A stretch of 64,000 bases of DNA from Zeus faber (taxonomy: Eukaryota > Chordata > Actinopteri > Zeiformes > Zeidae), in the NCBI GenBank assembly GCA_960531495.1, contig CAUIJY010000071.1, forward strand, positions 930,001 to 994,000, written 5' to 3'. Below, piece by piece: positions 21,221 through 36,839 of this stretch (within the stretch, counting starts at the first letter, position 1; every line of letters starts with the position of its first letter). The notes beneath the pieces were generated by a model. It was not told the origin of the DNA. It made no database searches and worked only from the letters and a program-made list of their open reading frames with translations. Made by a program: the position numbers and the translations under genes.

Positions 21221-23738
21221 ATGCATTTTTTCCCACATGTGCACACAATGATGAAAATAATCATAACTCGACAAATACATTGTACATGGGCCTAAAACTG
21301 TTTGACAAACAACACTTTAGCAGCATATACTAGTTCACCATTGTATTTAAACTGTCTGACACTGTCACACAGAGTAATGACTGAAGCGTTTAACCAATTC
21401 CCCTTTTCGACGTTTAAATCGGCTGAAAATGCGTTTTTTCCCACATGTGCACACAATGATGAAAATGATCATAACTCCACAAATACATGTTAGATGGGCC
21501 TAGAAATCTGTGAGAAACACTTAAGAAGCACATAATAGTTCATCATATTAATAAAATTTCTATGCTGTACTGCAGCATTCTGAATCATTCATCTCTGAAG
21601 AGACAATGGTTCGGTGTTTCTCTTATTCAGCTAGACAGCAAACCGTCCAATGTTCTGAAAATGCTCATACCTCGACAAATACATGTTGTATGGGCCTAAA
21701 ACTGTTTGACAAACAACGCTTTAGCAGCATATACTAGTTCACCATTGTAATTAAACTGTCTGACACTGTCACACAGAGTAATGACTGAAGCGTTTAAGCA
21801 ATTCCCCTTTTCGACGTTTAAATCGGCTGAAAATGCGTTTTTTCCCACATGTACACATAATGATGAAAATGATCATAACTCGACAAATACATGTTAGATG
21901 GGCCTAAAACTGGTTGACAAACAACACTTTAGCAGCATATACTAGTTCACCATTGTATTTAAACTGTCTGACACTGTCACACAGAGTAATGACTGAAGCG
22001 TTTAACCAATTCCCCTTTTCGACGTTTAAATCGGCTGAAAATGCGTTTTTTCCCACATGTGCACACAATGATGAAAATGATCATAACTCCACAAATACAT
22101 GTTAGATGGGCCTAGAAATCTGTGAGAAACACTTAAGAAGCACATAATAGTTCATCATATTAATAAAATTTCTATGCTGTACTGCAGCATTCTGAATCAT
22201 TCACCTCTGAAGAGACAATGGTTCGGTCTTTCTCTAATTCAGCTAGACAGCAAACCGTCCAATGTTCTGAAAATGCTCATACCTCGTCAAATACAATGTT
22301 GTATGGGCCTAAAACTGTTTGACAAACAACGCTTTAGCAGCATATACTAGTTCACCATTGTATTTAAACTGTCTGACACTGTCACACAGAGAAATGACTG
22401 AAGCGTTTAAGCAATTCCCCTTTTCGACGTTTAAATCGGCTGAAAATGCGTTTTTTCCCACATGTACACATAATGATGAAAATGATCATAACTCGACAAA
22501 TACATGTTAGATGGGCCTAAAACTGGTTGACAAACAACACTTTAGCAGCATATACTAGTTCACCAATGTATTTAAACTGTCTGACACTGTCACACAGAGT
22601 AATGACTGAAGCGTTTAACCAATTCCCCTTTTCGACGTTTAAATCGGCTGAAAATGCGTTTTTTCCCACATGTGCACACAATGATGAAAATGATCATAAC
22701 TCCACAAATACATGTTAGATGGGCCTAGAAATCTGTGAGAAACACTTAAGAAGCACATAATAGTTCATCATATTAATTAAATTTCTATGCTGTACTGCAG
22801 CATTCTGAATCATTCAACTCTGAAGAGACAATGGTTCGGTGTTTCTCTAATTCAGTTAGACAGCAAACCGTCACAAGTTCTGAAAATGATCATAACTCCA
22901 GAAATACATGTTAGATGGGCATAGAAATCTGAGAGAAAAACTTAGAAAGCACATAATAGTTCATCACATTAATTAAATTTCAATGCTGTACTGCAGCATT
23001 CTGAATCATTCACCTCTGAAGAGACAATGGTTCGGTGTTTCTCTAATTCAGCTAGACAGCAAACCGTCCAATGTTCTGAAAATGCTCATACCTCGACAAA
23101 TACATGTTGTATGGGCCTAAAACTGTTTGACAAACAACGCTTTAGCAGCATATACTAGTTCACCATTGTAATTAAACTGTCTGACACTGTCACACAGAGT
23201 AATGACTGAAGCGTTTAAGCAATTCCCCTTTTCGACGTTTAAATCGGCTGAAAATGCGTTTTTTCCCACATGTACACATAATGATGAAAATGATCATAAC
23301 TCGACAAATACATGTTAGATGGGCCTAAAACTGGTTGACAAACAACACTTTAGCAGCATATACTAGTTCACCAATGTATTTAAACTGTCTGACACTGTCA
23401 CACAGAGTAATGACTGAAGCGTTTAACCAATTCCCCTTTTCGACGTTTAAATCGGCTGAAAATGCGTTTTTTCCCACATGTGCACACTATGATGAAAATG
23501 ATCCTAACTCCACAAATACATGTTAGATGGGCATAGAAATCTGAGAGAAAAACTTAGGAAGCACATAATAGTTCATCATATTAATAAAATTTCTATGCTC
23601 TACTACAGCATTCTGAATCATTCACCTCTGAATAGACAATGGTTCGGTGTTTCTCTAATTCAGCTAGACAGCAAACCGTCCAATGTTCTGAAAATGCTCA
23701 TACCTCGACAAATACATGTTGTATGGGCCTAAAACTGG

Positions 23739-26400
23739 TTGACAAACAACGCTTTAGCAGCATATACTAGTTCACCATTGTATTTTAACTGTCTGACACT
23801 GTCACACAGAGTAATGACTGAAGCGTTTAACCAATTCTCCTTTTCGACGTTTAAATCGGCTGAAAATGCGTTTTTTCCCACATGTACACATAATGATGAA
23901 AATGATCATAACTCGACAAATACATGTTAGATGGGCCTAGAAATCTGTGAGAAACACTTAAGAAGCACATAATAGTTCATCATATTAATTAAATTTCTAT
24001 GCTGTACTGCAGCATTCTGAATCATTCACCTCTGAAGAGACAATGGTTCGGTGTTTCTCTAATTCAGTTAGACAGCAAACCGTCACAAGTTCTGAAAATG
24101 ATCATAACTCCAGAAATACATGTTAGATGGGCATAGAAATCTGAGAGAAAAACTTAGGAAGCACATAATAGTTCATCATATTAATAAAATTTCTATGCTG
24201 TACTGCAGCATTCTGAATCATTCACCTCTGAAGAGACAATGGTTCGGTGTTTTTCTAATTCAGCTAGACAGCAAACCGTCCAATGTTCTGAAAATGCTCA
24301 TACCTCGTCAAATACATGTTGTATGGGCCTAAAACTGTTTGACAAACAACGCTTTAGCAGCATATACTAGTTCACCATTGTATTTAAACTGTCTGACACT
24401 GTCACACAGAGTAATGACTGAAGCGTTTGACCAATTCCCCTTTTCGACGTTTAAATCGGCTGAAAATGCGTTTTTTCCCACATGTGCACACAATGATGAA
24501 AATAATCATAACTCGACAAATACATTGTACATGGGCCTAAAACTGTTTGACAAACAACACTTTAGCAGCATATACTAGTTCACCATTGTATTTAAACTGT
24601 CTGACACTGTCACACAGAGTAATGACTGAAGCGTTTAACCAATTCCCCTTTTCGACGTTTAAATCGGCTGAAAATGCGTTTTTTCCCACATGTGCACACA
24701 ATGATGAAAATGATCATAACTCCACAAATACATGTTAGATGGGCCTAGAAATCTGTGAGAAACACTTAAGAAGCACTTAATAGTTCATCATATTAATTAA
24801 ATTTCTATGCTGTACTGCAGCATTCTGAATCATTCACCTCTGAAGAGACAATGGTTCGGTGTTTCTCTAATTCAGTTAGACAGCAAACCGTCACAAGTTC
24901 TGAAAATGATCATAACTCCAGAAATACATGTTAGATGGGCATAGAAATCTGAGAGAAAAACTTAGGAAGCACATAATAGTTCATCATATTAATAAAATTT
25001 CTATGCTCTACTACAGCATTCTGAATCATTCACCTCTGAATAGGCAATGGTTCGGTGTTTCTCTAATTCTGCTAGACAGCAAACCGTCCAATGTTCTGAA
25101 AATGCTCATACCTCGACAAATACATGTTGTATGGGCCTAAAACTGGTTGACAAACAACGCTTTAGCAGCATATACTAGTTCACCATTGTATTTAAACTGT
25201 CTGACACTGTCACACAGAGTAATGACTGAAGCGTTTAACCAATTCTCCTTTTCGACGTTTAAATCGGCTGAAAATGCGTTTTTTCCCACATGTACACATA
25301 ATGATGAAAATGATCATAACTCGACAAATACATGTTAGATGGGCCTAGAAATCTGTGAGAAACACTTAAGAAGCACATAATAGTTCATCATATTAATTAA
25401 ATTTCTATGCTGTACTGCAGCATTCTGAATCATTCACCTCTGAAGAGACAATGGTTCGGTGTTTCTCTAATTCAGTTAGACAGCAAACCGTCACAAGTTC
25501 TGAAAATGATCATAACTCCAGAAATACATGTTAGATGGGCATAGAAATCTGAGAGAAAAACTTAGGAAGCACATAATAGTTCATCATATTAATAAAATTT
25601 CTATGCTGTACTGCAGCATTCTGAATCATTCACCTCTGAAGAGACAATGGTTCGGTGTTTTTCTAATTCAGCTAGACAGCAAACCGTCCAATGTTCTGAA
25701 AATGCTCATACCTCGTCAAATACATGTTGTATGGGCCTAAAACTGTTTGACAAACAACGCTTTAGCAGCATATACTAGTTCACCATTGTATTTAAACTGT
25801 CTGACACTGTCACACAGAGTAATGACTGAAGCGTTTAACCAATTCCCCTTTTCGACGTTTAAATCGACTGAAAATGCGTTTTTTCCCACATGTGCACACA
25901 ATGATGAAAATAATCATAACTCGACAAATACATTGTACATGGGCCTAAAACTGTTTGACAAACAACACTTTAGCAGCATATACTAGTTCACCATTGTATT
26001 TAAACTGTCTGACACTGTCACACAGAGTAATGACTGAAGCGTTTAACCAATTCCCCTTTTCGACATTTAAATCGGCTGAAAATGCGTTTTTTCCCACATG
26101 TGCACACAATGATGAAAATGATCATAACTCCACAAATACATGTTAGATGGGCCTAGAAATCTGTGAGAAACACTTAAGAAGCACTTAATAGTTCATCATA
26201 TTAATTAAATTTCTATGCTGTACTGCAGCATTCTGAATCATTCACCTCTGAATAGACAATGGTTCGGTGTTTCTCTAATTCAGCTAGACAGCAAACCGTC
26301 ACAAGTTCTGAAAATGATCATAACTCCAGAAATACATGTTAGATGGGCATAGAAATCTGAGAGAAAAACTTAGGAAGCACATAATAGTTCATCATATTAA
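23739..26400 (+). repeat. 1,408-bp tandem duplication
   Basis: Units at 23,739, 24,120, 24,339 and 24,547 recur at 25,147, 25,528, 25,747 and 25,955. The offset equals three X plus four Y. The pair shares GTTTTTCTAATTC (near 24,250 and 25,658). The same 1,408-bp period is seen again near 38,307-41,100. Confidence 0.82.
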
Positions 26401-29200
26401 TTAAATTTCAATGCTGTACTGCAGCATTCTGAATCATTCACCTCTGAAGAGACAATGGTTCGGTGTTTCTCTAATTCAGTTAGACAGCAAACCGTCACAA
26501 GTTCTGAAAATGATCATAACTCCAGAAATACATGTTAGATGGGCATAGAAATCTGAGAGAAAAACTTAGGAAGCACATAATAGTTCATCACATTAATTAA
26601 ATTTCAATGCTGTACTGCAGCATTCTGAATCATTCACCTCTGAAGAGACAATGGTTCGGTGTTTCTCTAATTCAGCTAGACAGCAAACCGTCCAATGTTC
26701 TGAAAATGCTCATACCTCGACAAATACATGTTGTATGGGCCTAAAACTGTTTGACAAACAACGCTTTAGCAGCATATACTAGTTCACCATTGTAATTAAA
26801 CTGTCTGACACTGTCACACAGAGTAATGACTGAAGCGTTTAAGCAATTCCCCTTTTCGACGTTTAAATCGGCTGAAAATGCGTTTTTTCCCACATGTACA
26901 CATAATGATGAAAATGATCATAACTCGACAAATACATGTTAGATGGGCCTAAAACTGGTTGACAAACAACACTTTAGCAGCATATACTAGTTCACCAATG
27001 TATTTAAACTGTCTGACACTGTCACACAGAGTAATGACTGAAGCGTTTAACCAATTCCCCTTTTCGACGTTTAAATCGGCTGAAAATGCGTTTTTTCCCA
27101 CATGTGCACACAATGATGAAAATAATCATAACTCGACAAATACATTTTACATGGGCCTAAAACTGTTTGACAAACAACAATTTAGTAGCATATACTAGTT
27201 CACCATTGTATTTAAACTGTCTGACACTGTCACACAGAGTAATGACTGAAGCGTTTAACCAATTCCCCTTTTCGACGTTTAAATCGGCTGAAAATGCGTT
27301 TTTTCCCACATGTGCACACAATGATGAAAATGATCATAACTCCACAAATACATGTTAGATGGGCCTAGAAATCTGTGAGAAACACTTAAGAAGCACTTAA
27401 TAGTTCATCATATTAATTAAATTTCTATGCTGTACTGCAGCATTCTGAATCATTCACCTCTGAATAGGCAATGGTTCGGTGTTTCTCTAATTCCGCTAGA
27501 CAGCAAACCGTCCAATGTTCTGAAAATGCTCATACCTCGACAAATACATGTTGTATGGGCCTAAAACTGGTTGACAAACAACGCTTTAGCAGCATATACT
27601 AGTTCACCATTGTATTTAAACTGTCTGACACTGTCACACAGAGTAATGACTGAAGCGTTTAACCAATTCCCCTTTTCGACGTTTAAATCGACTGAAAATG
27701 CGTTTTTTCCCACATGTGCACACAATGATGAAAATAATCATAACTCGACAAATACATTGTACATGGGCCTAAAACTGTTTGACAAACAACACTTTAGCAG
27801 CATATACTAGTTCACCATTGTATTTAAACTGTCTGACACTGTCACACAGAGTAATGACTGAAGCGTTTAACCAATTCCCCTTTTCGACATTTAAATCGGC
27901 TGAAAATGCGTTTTTTCCCACATGTGCACACAATGATGAAAATGATCATAACTCCACAAATACATGTTAGATGGGCCTAGAAATCTGTGAGAAACACTTA
28001 AGAAGCACTTAATAGTTCATCATATTAATTAAATTTCTATGCTGTACTGCAGCATTCTGAATCATTCACCTCTGAATAGACAATGGTTCGGTGTTTCTCT
28101 AATTCAGCTAGACAGCAAACCGTCACAAGTTCTGAAAATGATCATAACTCCAGAAATACATGTTAGATGGGCATAGAAATCTGAGAGAAAAACTTAGGAA
28201 GCACATAATAGTTCATCATATTAATTAAATTTCAATGCTGTACTGCAGCATTCTGAATCATTCACCTCTGAAGAGACAATGGTTCGGTGTTTCTCTAATT
28301 CAGTTAGACAGCAAACCGTCACAAGTTCTGAAAATGATCATAACTCCAGACATACATGTTAGATGGGCATAGAAATCTGAGAGAAAAACTTAGGAAGCAC
28401 ATAATAGTTCATCACATTAATTAAATTTCAATGCTGTACTGCAGCATTCTGAATCATTCACCTCTGAAGAGACAATGGTTCGGTGTTTCTCTAATTCAGC
28501 TGGACAGCAAACCGTCCAATGTTCTGAAAATGCTCATACCTCGACAAATACATGTTGTATGGGCCTAAAACTGTTTGACAAACAACGCTTTAGCAGCATA
28601 TACTAGTTCACCATTGTAATTAAACTGTCTGACACTGTCACACAGAGTAATGACTGAAGCGTTTAAGCAATTCCCCTTTTCGACGTTTAAATCGGCTGAA
28701 AATGCGTTTTTTCCCACATGTACACATAATGATGAAAATGATCATAACTCGACAAATACATGTTAGATGGGCCTAAAACTGGTTGACAAACAACACTTTA
28801 GCAGCATATACTAGTTCACCAATGTATTTAAACTGTCTGACACTGTCACACAGAGTAATGACTGAAGCGTTTAACCAATTCCCCTTTTCGACGTTTAAAT
28901 CGGCTGAAAATGCGTTTTTTCCCACATGTGCACACAATGATGAAAATAATCATAACTCGACAAATACATTTTACATGGGCCTAAAACTGTTTGACAAACA
29001 ACAATTTAGTAGCATATACTAGTTCACCATTGTATTTAAACTGTCTGACACTGTCACACAGAGTAATGACTGAAGCGTTTAACCAATTCCCCTTTTCGAC
29101 GTTTAAATCGGCTGAAAATGCGTTTTTTCCCACATGTGCACACAATGATGAAAATGATCATAACTCCACAAATACATGTTAGATGGGCCTAGAAATCTGT
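25747..29200 (+). repeat. Second 1,824-bp tandem duplication
   Basis: Units at 25,747, 25,955, 26,959 and 27,167 recur at 27,571, 27,779, 28,783 and 28,991. Shared rare variants include AAATCGACTG in beta context, CGACATTTAAATC and CAACAATTTAGTAGC. The block overlaps the 1,408-bp duplication, so the two exchanges happened one after the other. Confidence 0.85.
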
Positions 29201-32200
29201 GAGAAACACTTAAGAAGCACATAATAGTTCATCATATTAATACAATTTCTATGCTGTACTGCAGCATTCTGAATCATTCACCTCTGAAGAGACAATGGTT
29301 CGGTGTTTCTCTAATTCAGCTAGACAGCAAACCGTCACAAGTTCTGAAAATGATCATAACTCCAGAAATACATGTTAGATGGGCATAGAAATCTGAGAGA
29401 AAAACTTAGGAAGCACATAATTGTTCATCATATTAATTAAATTTCAATGCTGTACTGCAGCATTCTGAATCATTCACCTCTGAAGAGACAATGGTTCGGT
29501 GTTTCTCTAATTCAGCTAGACAGCAAACCGTCCAATGTTCTGAAAATGCTCATACCTCGACAAATACATGTTGTATGGGCCTAAAACTGTTTGACAAACA
29601 ACGCTTTAGCAGCATATACTAGTTCACCATTGTATTTAAACTGTCTGACACTGTCACACAGAGTACTGACTGAAGCGTTCAAGCAATTCCCCTTTTCGAC
29701 GTTTAAATCGGCTGAAAATGCGTTTTTTCCCACATGTACACATAATGATGAAAATGATCATAACTCGACAAATACATGTTAGATGGGCCTAAAACTGGTT
29801 GACAAACAACACTTTAGCAGCATATACTAGTTCACCATTGTATTTAAACTGTCTGACACTGTCACACAGAGTAATGACTGAAGCGTTTAACCAATTCCCC
29901 TTTTCGACGTTTAAATCGGCTGAAAATGCGTTTTTTCCCACATGTGCACACTATGATGAAAATGATCCTAACTCCACAAATACATGTTAGATGGGCATAG
30001 AAATCTGAGAGAAAAACTTAGGAAGCACATAATAGTTCATCATATTAATAAAATTTCTATGCTCTACTACAGCATTCTGAATCATTCACCTCTGAATAGA
30101 CAATGGTTCGGTGTTTCTCTAATTCAGCTAGACAGCAAACCGTCCAATGTTCTGGAAATGCTCATACCTCGACAAATACATGTTGTATGGGCCTAAAACT
30201 GTTTGACAAACAACGCTTTAGCAGCATATACTAGTTCACCATTGTATTTAAACTGTCTGACACTGTCACACAGAGTAATGACTGAAGCGTTTAACCAATT
30301 CTCCTTTTCGACGTTTAAATCGGCTGAAAATGCGTTTTTTCCCACATGTACACATAATGATGAAAATGATCATAACTCGACAAATACATGTTAGATGGGC
30401 CTAAAACTGGTTGACAAACAACACTTTAGCAGCATATACTAGTTCACCAATGTATTTAAACTGTCTGACACTGTCACACAGAGTAATGACTGAAGCGTTT
30501 AACCAATTCCCCTTTTCGACGTTTAAATCGGCTGAAAATGCGTTTTTTCCCACATGTGCACACAATGATGAAAATGATCATAACTCCACAAATACATGTT
30601 AGATGGGCCTAGAAATCTGTGAGAAACACTTAAGAAGCACATAATAGTTCATCATATTAATTAAATTTCTATGCTGTACTGCAGCATTCTGAATCATTCA
30701 CCTCTGAAGAGACAATGGTTCGGTGTTTCTCTAATTCAGCTAGACAGCAAACCGTCACAAGTTCTGAAAATGATCATAACTCCAGAAATACATGTTAGAT
30801 GGGCATAGAAATCTGAGAGAAAAACTTAGGAAGCACATAATAGTTCATCATATTAATAAAATTTCTATGCTGTACTGCAGCATTCTGAATCATTCACCTC
30901 TGAAGAGACAATGGTTCGGTGTTTCTCTAATTCAGCTAGACAGCAAACCGTCCAATGTTCTGAAAATGCTCATACCTCGTCAAATACATGTTGTATGGGC
31001 CTAAAACTGTTTGACAAACAACGCTTTAGCAGCATATACTAGTTCACCATTGTATTTAAACTGTCTGACACTGTCACACAGAGTAATGACTGAAGCGTTT
31101 AACCAATTCCCCTTTTCGACGTTTAAATCGGCTGAAAATGCGTTTTTTCCCACATGTGCACACAATGATGAAAATAATCATAACTCGACAAATACATTGT
31201 ACATGGGCCTAAAACTGTTTGACAAACAACACTTTAGCAGCATATACTAGTTCACCATTGTATTTAAACTGTCTGACACTGTCACACAGAGTAATGACTG
31301 AAGCGTTTAACCAATTCCCCTTTTCGACGTTTAAATCGGCTGAAAATGCGTTTTTTCCCACATGTGCACACAATGATGAAAATGATCATAACTCCACAAA
31401 TACATGTTAGATGGGCCTAGAAATCTGTGAGAAACACTTAAGAAGCACATAATAGTTCATCATATTAATAAAATTTCTATGCTGTACTGCAGCATTCTGA
31501 ATCATTCACCTCTGAAGAGACAATGGTTCGGTGTTTCTCTAATTCAGCTAGACAGCAAACCGTCACAAGTTCTGAAAATGATCATAACTCCAGAAATACA
31601 TGTTAGATGGGCATAGAAATCTGAGAGAAAAACTTAGGAAGCACATAATTGTTCATCATATTAATTAAATTTCAATGCTGTACTGCAGCATTCTGAATCA
31701 TTCACCTCTGAAGAGACAATGGTTCGGTGTTTCTCTAATTCAGCTAGACAGCAAACCGTCCAATGTTCTGAAAATGCTCATACCTCGACAAATACATGTT
31801 GTATGGGCCTAAAACTGTTTGACAAACAACGCTTTAGCAGCATATACTAGTTCACCATTGTATTTAAACTGTCTGACACTGTCACACAGAGTACTGACTG
31901 AAGCGTTCAAGCAATTCCCCTTTTCGACGTTTAAATCGGCTGAAAATGCGTTTTTTCCCACATGTACACATAATGATGAAAATGATCATAACTCGACAAA
32001 TACATGTTAGATGGGCCTAAAACTGGTTGACAAACAACACTTTAGCAGCATATACTAGTTCACCATTGTATTTAAACTGTCTGACACTGTCACACAGAGT
32101 AATGACTGAAGCGTTTAACCAATTCCCCTTTTCGACGTTTAAATCGGCTGAAAATGCGTTTTTTCCCACATGTGCACACTATGATGAAAATGATCCTAAC

Positions 32201-33646
32201 TCCACAAATACATGTTAGATGGGCATAGAAATCTGAGAGAAAAACTTAGGAAGCACATAATAGTTCATCATATTAATAAAATTTCTATGCTCTACTACAG
32301 CATTCTGAATCATTCACCTCTGAATAGACAATGGTTCGGTGTTTCTCTAATTCAGCTAGACAGCAAACCGTCCAATGTTCTGGAAATGCTCATACCTCGA
32401 CAAATACATGTTGTTTGGCCTAAAACTGTTTGACAAACAACGCTTTAGCAGCATATACTAGTTCACCATTGTATTTAAACTGTCTGACACTGTCACACAG
32501 AGTAATGACTGAAGCGTTTAACCAATTCTCCTTTTCGACGTTTAAATCGGCTGAAAATGCGTTTTTTCCCACATGTACACATAATGATGAAAATGATCAT
32601 AACTCGACAAATACATGTTAGATGGGCCTAAAACTGGTTGACAAACAACACTTTAGCAGCATATACTAGTTCACCAATGTATTTAAACTGTCTGACACTG
32701 TCACACAGAGTAATGACTGAAGCGTTTAACCAATTCCCCTTTTCGACGTTTAAATCGGCTGAAAATGCGTTTTTTCCCACATGTGCACACAATGATGAAA
32801 ATGATCATAACTCCACAAATACATGTTAGATGGGCCTAGAAATCTGTGAGAAACACTTAAGAAGCACATAATAGTTCATCATATTAATTAAATTTCTATG
32901 CTGTACTGCAGCATTCTGAATCATTCACCTCTGAAGAGACAATGGTTCGGTGTTTCTCTAATTCAGCTAGACAGCAAACCGTCACAAGTTCTGAAAATGA
33001 TCATAACTCCAGAAATACATGTTAGATGGGCATAGAAATCTGAGAGAAAAACTTAGGAAGCACATAATAGTTCATCATATTAATAAAATTTCTATGCTGT
33101 ACTGCAGCATTCTGAATCATTCACCTCTGAAGAGACAATGGTTCGGTGTTTCTCTAATTCAGCTAGACAGCAAACCGTCCAATGTTCTGAAAATGCTCAT
33201 ACCTCGTCAAATACATGTTGTATGGGCCTAAAACTGTTTGACAAACAACGCTTTAGCAGCATATACTAGTTCACCATTGTATTTAAACTGTCTGACACTG
33301 TCACACAGAGTAATGACTGAAGCGTTTAACCAATTCCCCTTTTCGACGTTTAAATCGGCTGAAAATGCGTTTTTTCCCACATGTGCACACAATGATGAAA
33401 ATAATCATAACTCGACAAATACATTGTACATGGGCCTAAAACTGTTTGACAAACAACACTTTAGCAGCATATACTAGTTCACCATTGTATTTAAACTGTC
33501 TGACACTGTCACACAGAGTAATGACTGAAGCGTTTAACCAATTCCCCTTTTCGACGTTTAAATCGGCTGAAAATGCGTTTTTTCCCACATGTGCACACAA
33601 TGATGAAAATGATCATAACTCCACAAATACATGTTAGATGGGCCTA
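29192..33646 (+). repeat. 2,228-bp tandem duplication
   Basis: Copies 29,192-31,419 and about 31,420-33,646 match unit for unit (29,591, 29,799, 29,984, 30,203, 30,411, 30,792, 31,011 and 31,219 all recur). The offset is six X plus five Y. Both share TTCTGGAAATGC. The offset falls to 2,227 after a one-base loss near 32,415 (TGTTTGGCC for TGTATGGGCC). This is among the clearest and probably youngest copies in the array. Confidence 0.9.
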
Positions 33647-36600
33647 GAAATCTGTGAGAAACACTTAAGAAGCACATAATAGTTCATCATATTAATAAAA
33701 TTTCTATTCTGTACTGCAGCATTCTGAATCATTCACCTCTGAAGAGACAATGGTTCGGTGTTTCTCTAATTCAGCTAGACAGCAAACCGTCCAATGTTCT
33801 GAAAATGCTCATACCTCGACAAATACATGTTGTATGGGCCTAAAACTGTTTGACAAACAACGCTTTAGCAGCATATACTAGTTCACCATTGTAATTAAAC
33901 TGTCTGACACTGTCACACAGAGTAATGACTGAAGCGTTTAAGCAATTCCCCTTTTCGACGTTTAAATCGGCTGAAAATGCGTTTTTTCCCACATGTACAC
34001 ATAATGATGAAAATGATCATAACTCGACAAATACATGTTAGATGGGCCTAAAACTGGTTGACAAACAACACTTTAGCAGCATATACTAGTTCACCATTGT
34101 ATTTAAACTGTCTGACACTGTCACACAGAGTAATGACTGAAGCGTTTAACCAATTCCCCTTTTCGACGTTTAAATCGGCTGAAAATGCGTTTTTTCCCAC
34201 ATGTGCACACTATGATGAAAATGATCCTAACTCCACAAATACATGTTAGATGGGCATAGAAATCTGAGAGAAAAACTTAGGAAGCACATAATAGTTCATC
34301 ATATTAATAAAATTTCTATGCTCTACTACAGCATTCTGAATCATTCACCTCTGAATAGACAATGGTTCGGTGTTTCTCTAATTCAGCTAGACAGCAAACC
34401 GTCCAATGTTCTGAAAATGCTCATACCTCGACAAATACATGTTGTATGGGCCTAAAACTGTTTGACAAACAACGCTTTAGCAGCATATACTAGTTCACCA
34501 TTGTATTTAAACTGTCTGACACTGTCACACAGAGTAATGACTGAAGCGTTTAACCAATTCCCCTTTTCGACGTTTAAATCGGCTGAAAATGCGTTTTTTC
34601 CCACATGTGCACACAATGATGAAAATAATCATAACTCGACAAATACATTGTACATGGGCCTAAAACTGTTTGACAAACAACACTTTAGCAGCATATACTA
34701 GTTCACCATTGTATTTAAACTGTCTGACACTGTCACACAGAGTAATGACTGAAGCGTTTAACCAATTCCCCTTTTCGACGTTTAAATCGGCTGAAAATGC
34801 GTTTTTTCCCACATGTGCACACAATGATGAAAATGATCATAACTCCACAAATACATGTTAGATGGGCCTAGAAATCTGTGAGAAACACTTAAGAAGCACT
34901 TAATAGTTCATCATATTAATTAAATTTCTATGCTGTACTGCAGCATTCTGAATCATTCACCTCTGAATAGACAATGGTTCGGTGTTTCTCTAATTCAGCT
35001 AGACAGCAAACCGTCACAAGTTCTGAAAATGATCATAACTCCAGAAATACATGTTAGATGGGCATAGAAATCTGAGAGAAAAACTTAGGAAGCACATAAT
35101 AGTTCATCATATTAATAAAATTTCTATGCTGTACTGCAGCATTCTGAATCATTCACCTCTGAAGAGACAATGGTTCGGTGTTTTTCTAATTCAGCTAGAC
35201 AGCAAACCGTCCAATGTTCTGAAAATGCTCATACCTCGTCAAATACATGTTGTATGGGCCTAAAACTGTTTGACAAACAACGCTTTAGCAGCATATACTA
35301 GTTCACCATTGTATTTAAACTGTCTGACACTGTCACACAGAGTAATGACTGAAGCGTTTAACCAATTCCCCTTTTCGACGTTTAAATCGGCTGAAAATGC
35401 GTTTTTTCCCACATGTGCACACAATGATGAAAATGATCATAACTCCACAAATACATGTTAGATGGGCCTAGAAATCTGTGAGAAACACTTAAGAAGCACT
35501 TAATAGTTCATCATATTAATTAAATTTCTATGCTGTACTGCAGCATTCTGAATCATTCACCTCTGAATAGACAATGGTTCGGTGTTTCTCTAATTCAGCT
35601 AGACAGCAAACCGTCACAAGTTCTGAAAATGATCATAACTCCACAAATACATGTTAGATGGGCCTAGAAATCTGTGAGAAACACTTAAGAAGCACATAAT
35701 AGTTCATCATATTAATACAATTTCTATGCTGTACTGCAGCATTCTGAATCATTCACCTCTGAAGAGACAATGGTTCGGTGTTTCTCTAATTCAGCTAGAC
35801 AGCAAACCGTCACAAGTTCTGAAAATGATCATAACTCCAGAAATACATGTTAGATGGGCATAGTAATCTGAGAGAAAAACTTAGGAAGCACATAATTGTT
35901 CATCATATTAATTAAATTTCAATGCTGTACTGCAGCATTCTGAATCATTCACCTCTGAAGAGACAATGGTTCGGTGTTTCTCTAATTCAGCTAGACAGCA
36001 AACCGTCCAATGTTCTGAAAATGCTCATACCTCGACAAATACATGTTGTATGGGCCTAAAACTGTTTGACAAACAACGCTTTAGCAGCATATACTAGTTC
36101 ACCATTGTATTTAAACTGTCTGACACTGTCACACAGAGTACTGACTGAAGCGTTCAAGCAATTCCCCTTTTTGACGTTTAAATCGGCTGCAAATGCGTTT
36201 TTTCCCACATGTACACATAATGATGAAAATGATCATAACTCGACAAATACATGTTAGATGGGCCTAAAACTGGTTGACAAACAACACTTTAGCAGCATAT
36301 ACTAGTTCACCATTGTATTTAAACTGTCTGACACTGTCACACAGAGTAATGACTGAAGCGTTTAACCAATTCCCCTTTTCGACGTTTAAATCGGCTGAAA
36401 ATGCGTTTTTTCCCACATGTGCACACAATGATGAAAATAATCATAACTCGACAAATACATTGTACATGGGCCTAAAACTGTTTGACAAACAACACTTTAG
36501 CAGCATATACTAGTTCACCATTGTATTTAAACTGTCTGACACTGTCACACAGAGTAATGACTGAAGCGTTTAACCAATTCCCCTTTTCGACGTTTAAATC

Positions 36601-36839
36601 GGCTGAAAATGCGTTTTTTCCCACATGTGCACACAATGATGAAAATGATCATAACTCCACAAATACATGTTAGATGGGCCTAGAAATCTGTGAGAAACAC
36701 TTAAGAAGCACATAATAGTTCATCATATTAATAAAATTTCTATGCTGTACTGCAGCATTCTGAATCATTCACCTCTGAAGAGACAATGGTTCGGTGTTTC
36801 TCTAATTCAGCTAGACAGCAAACCGTCCAATGTTCTGAA

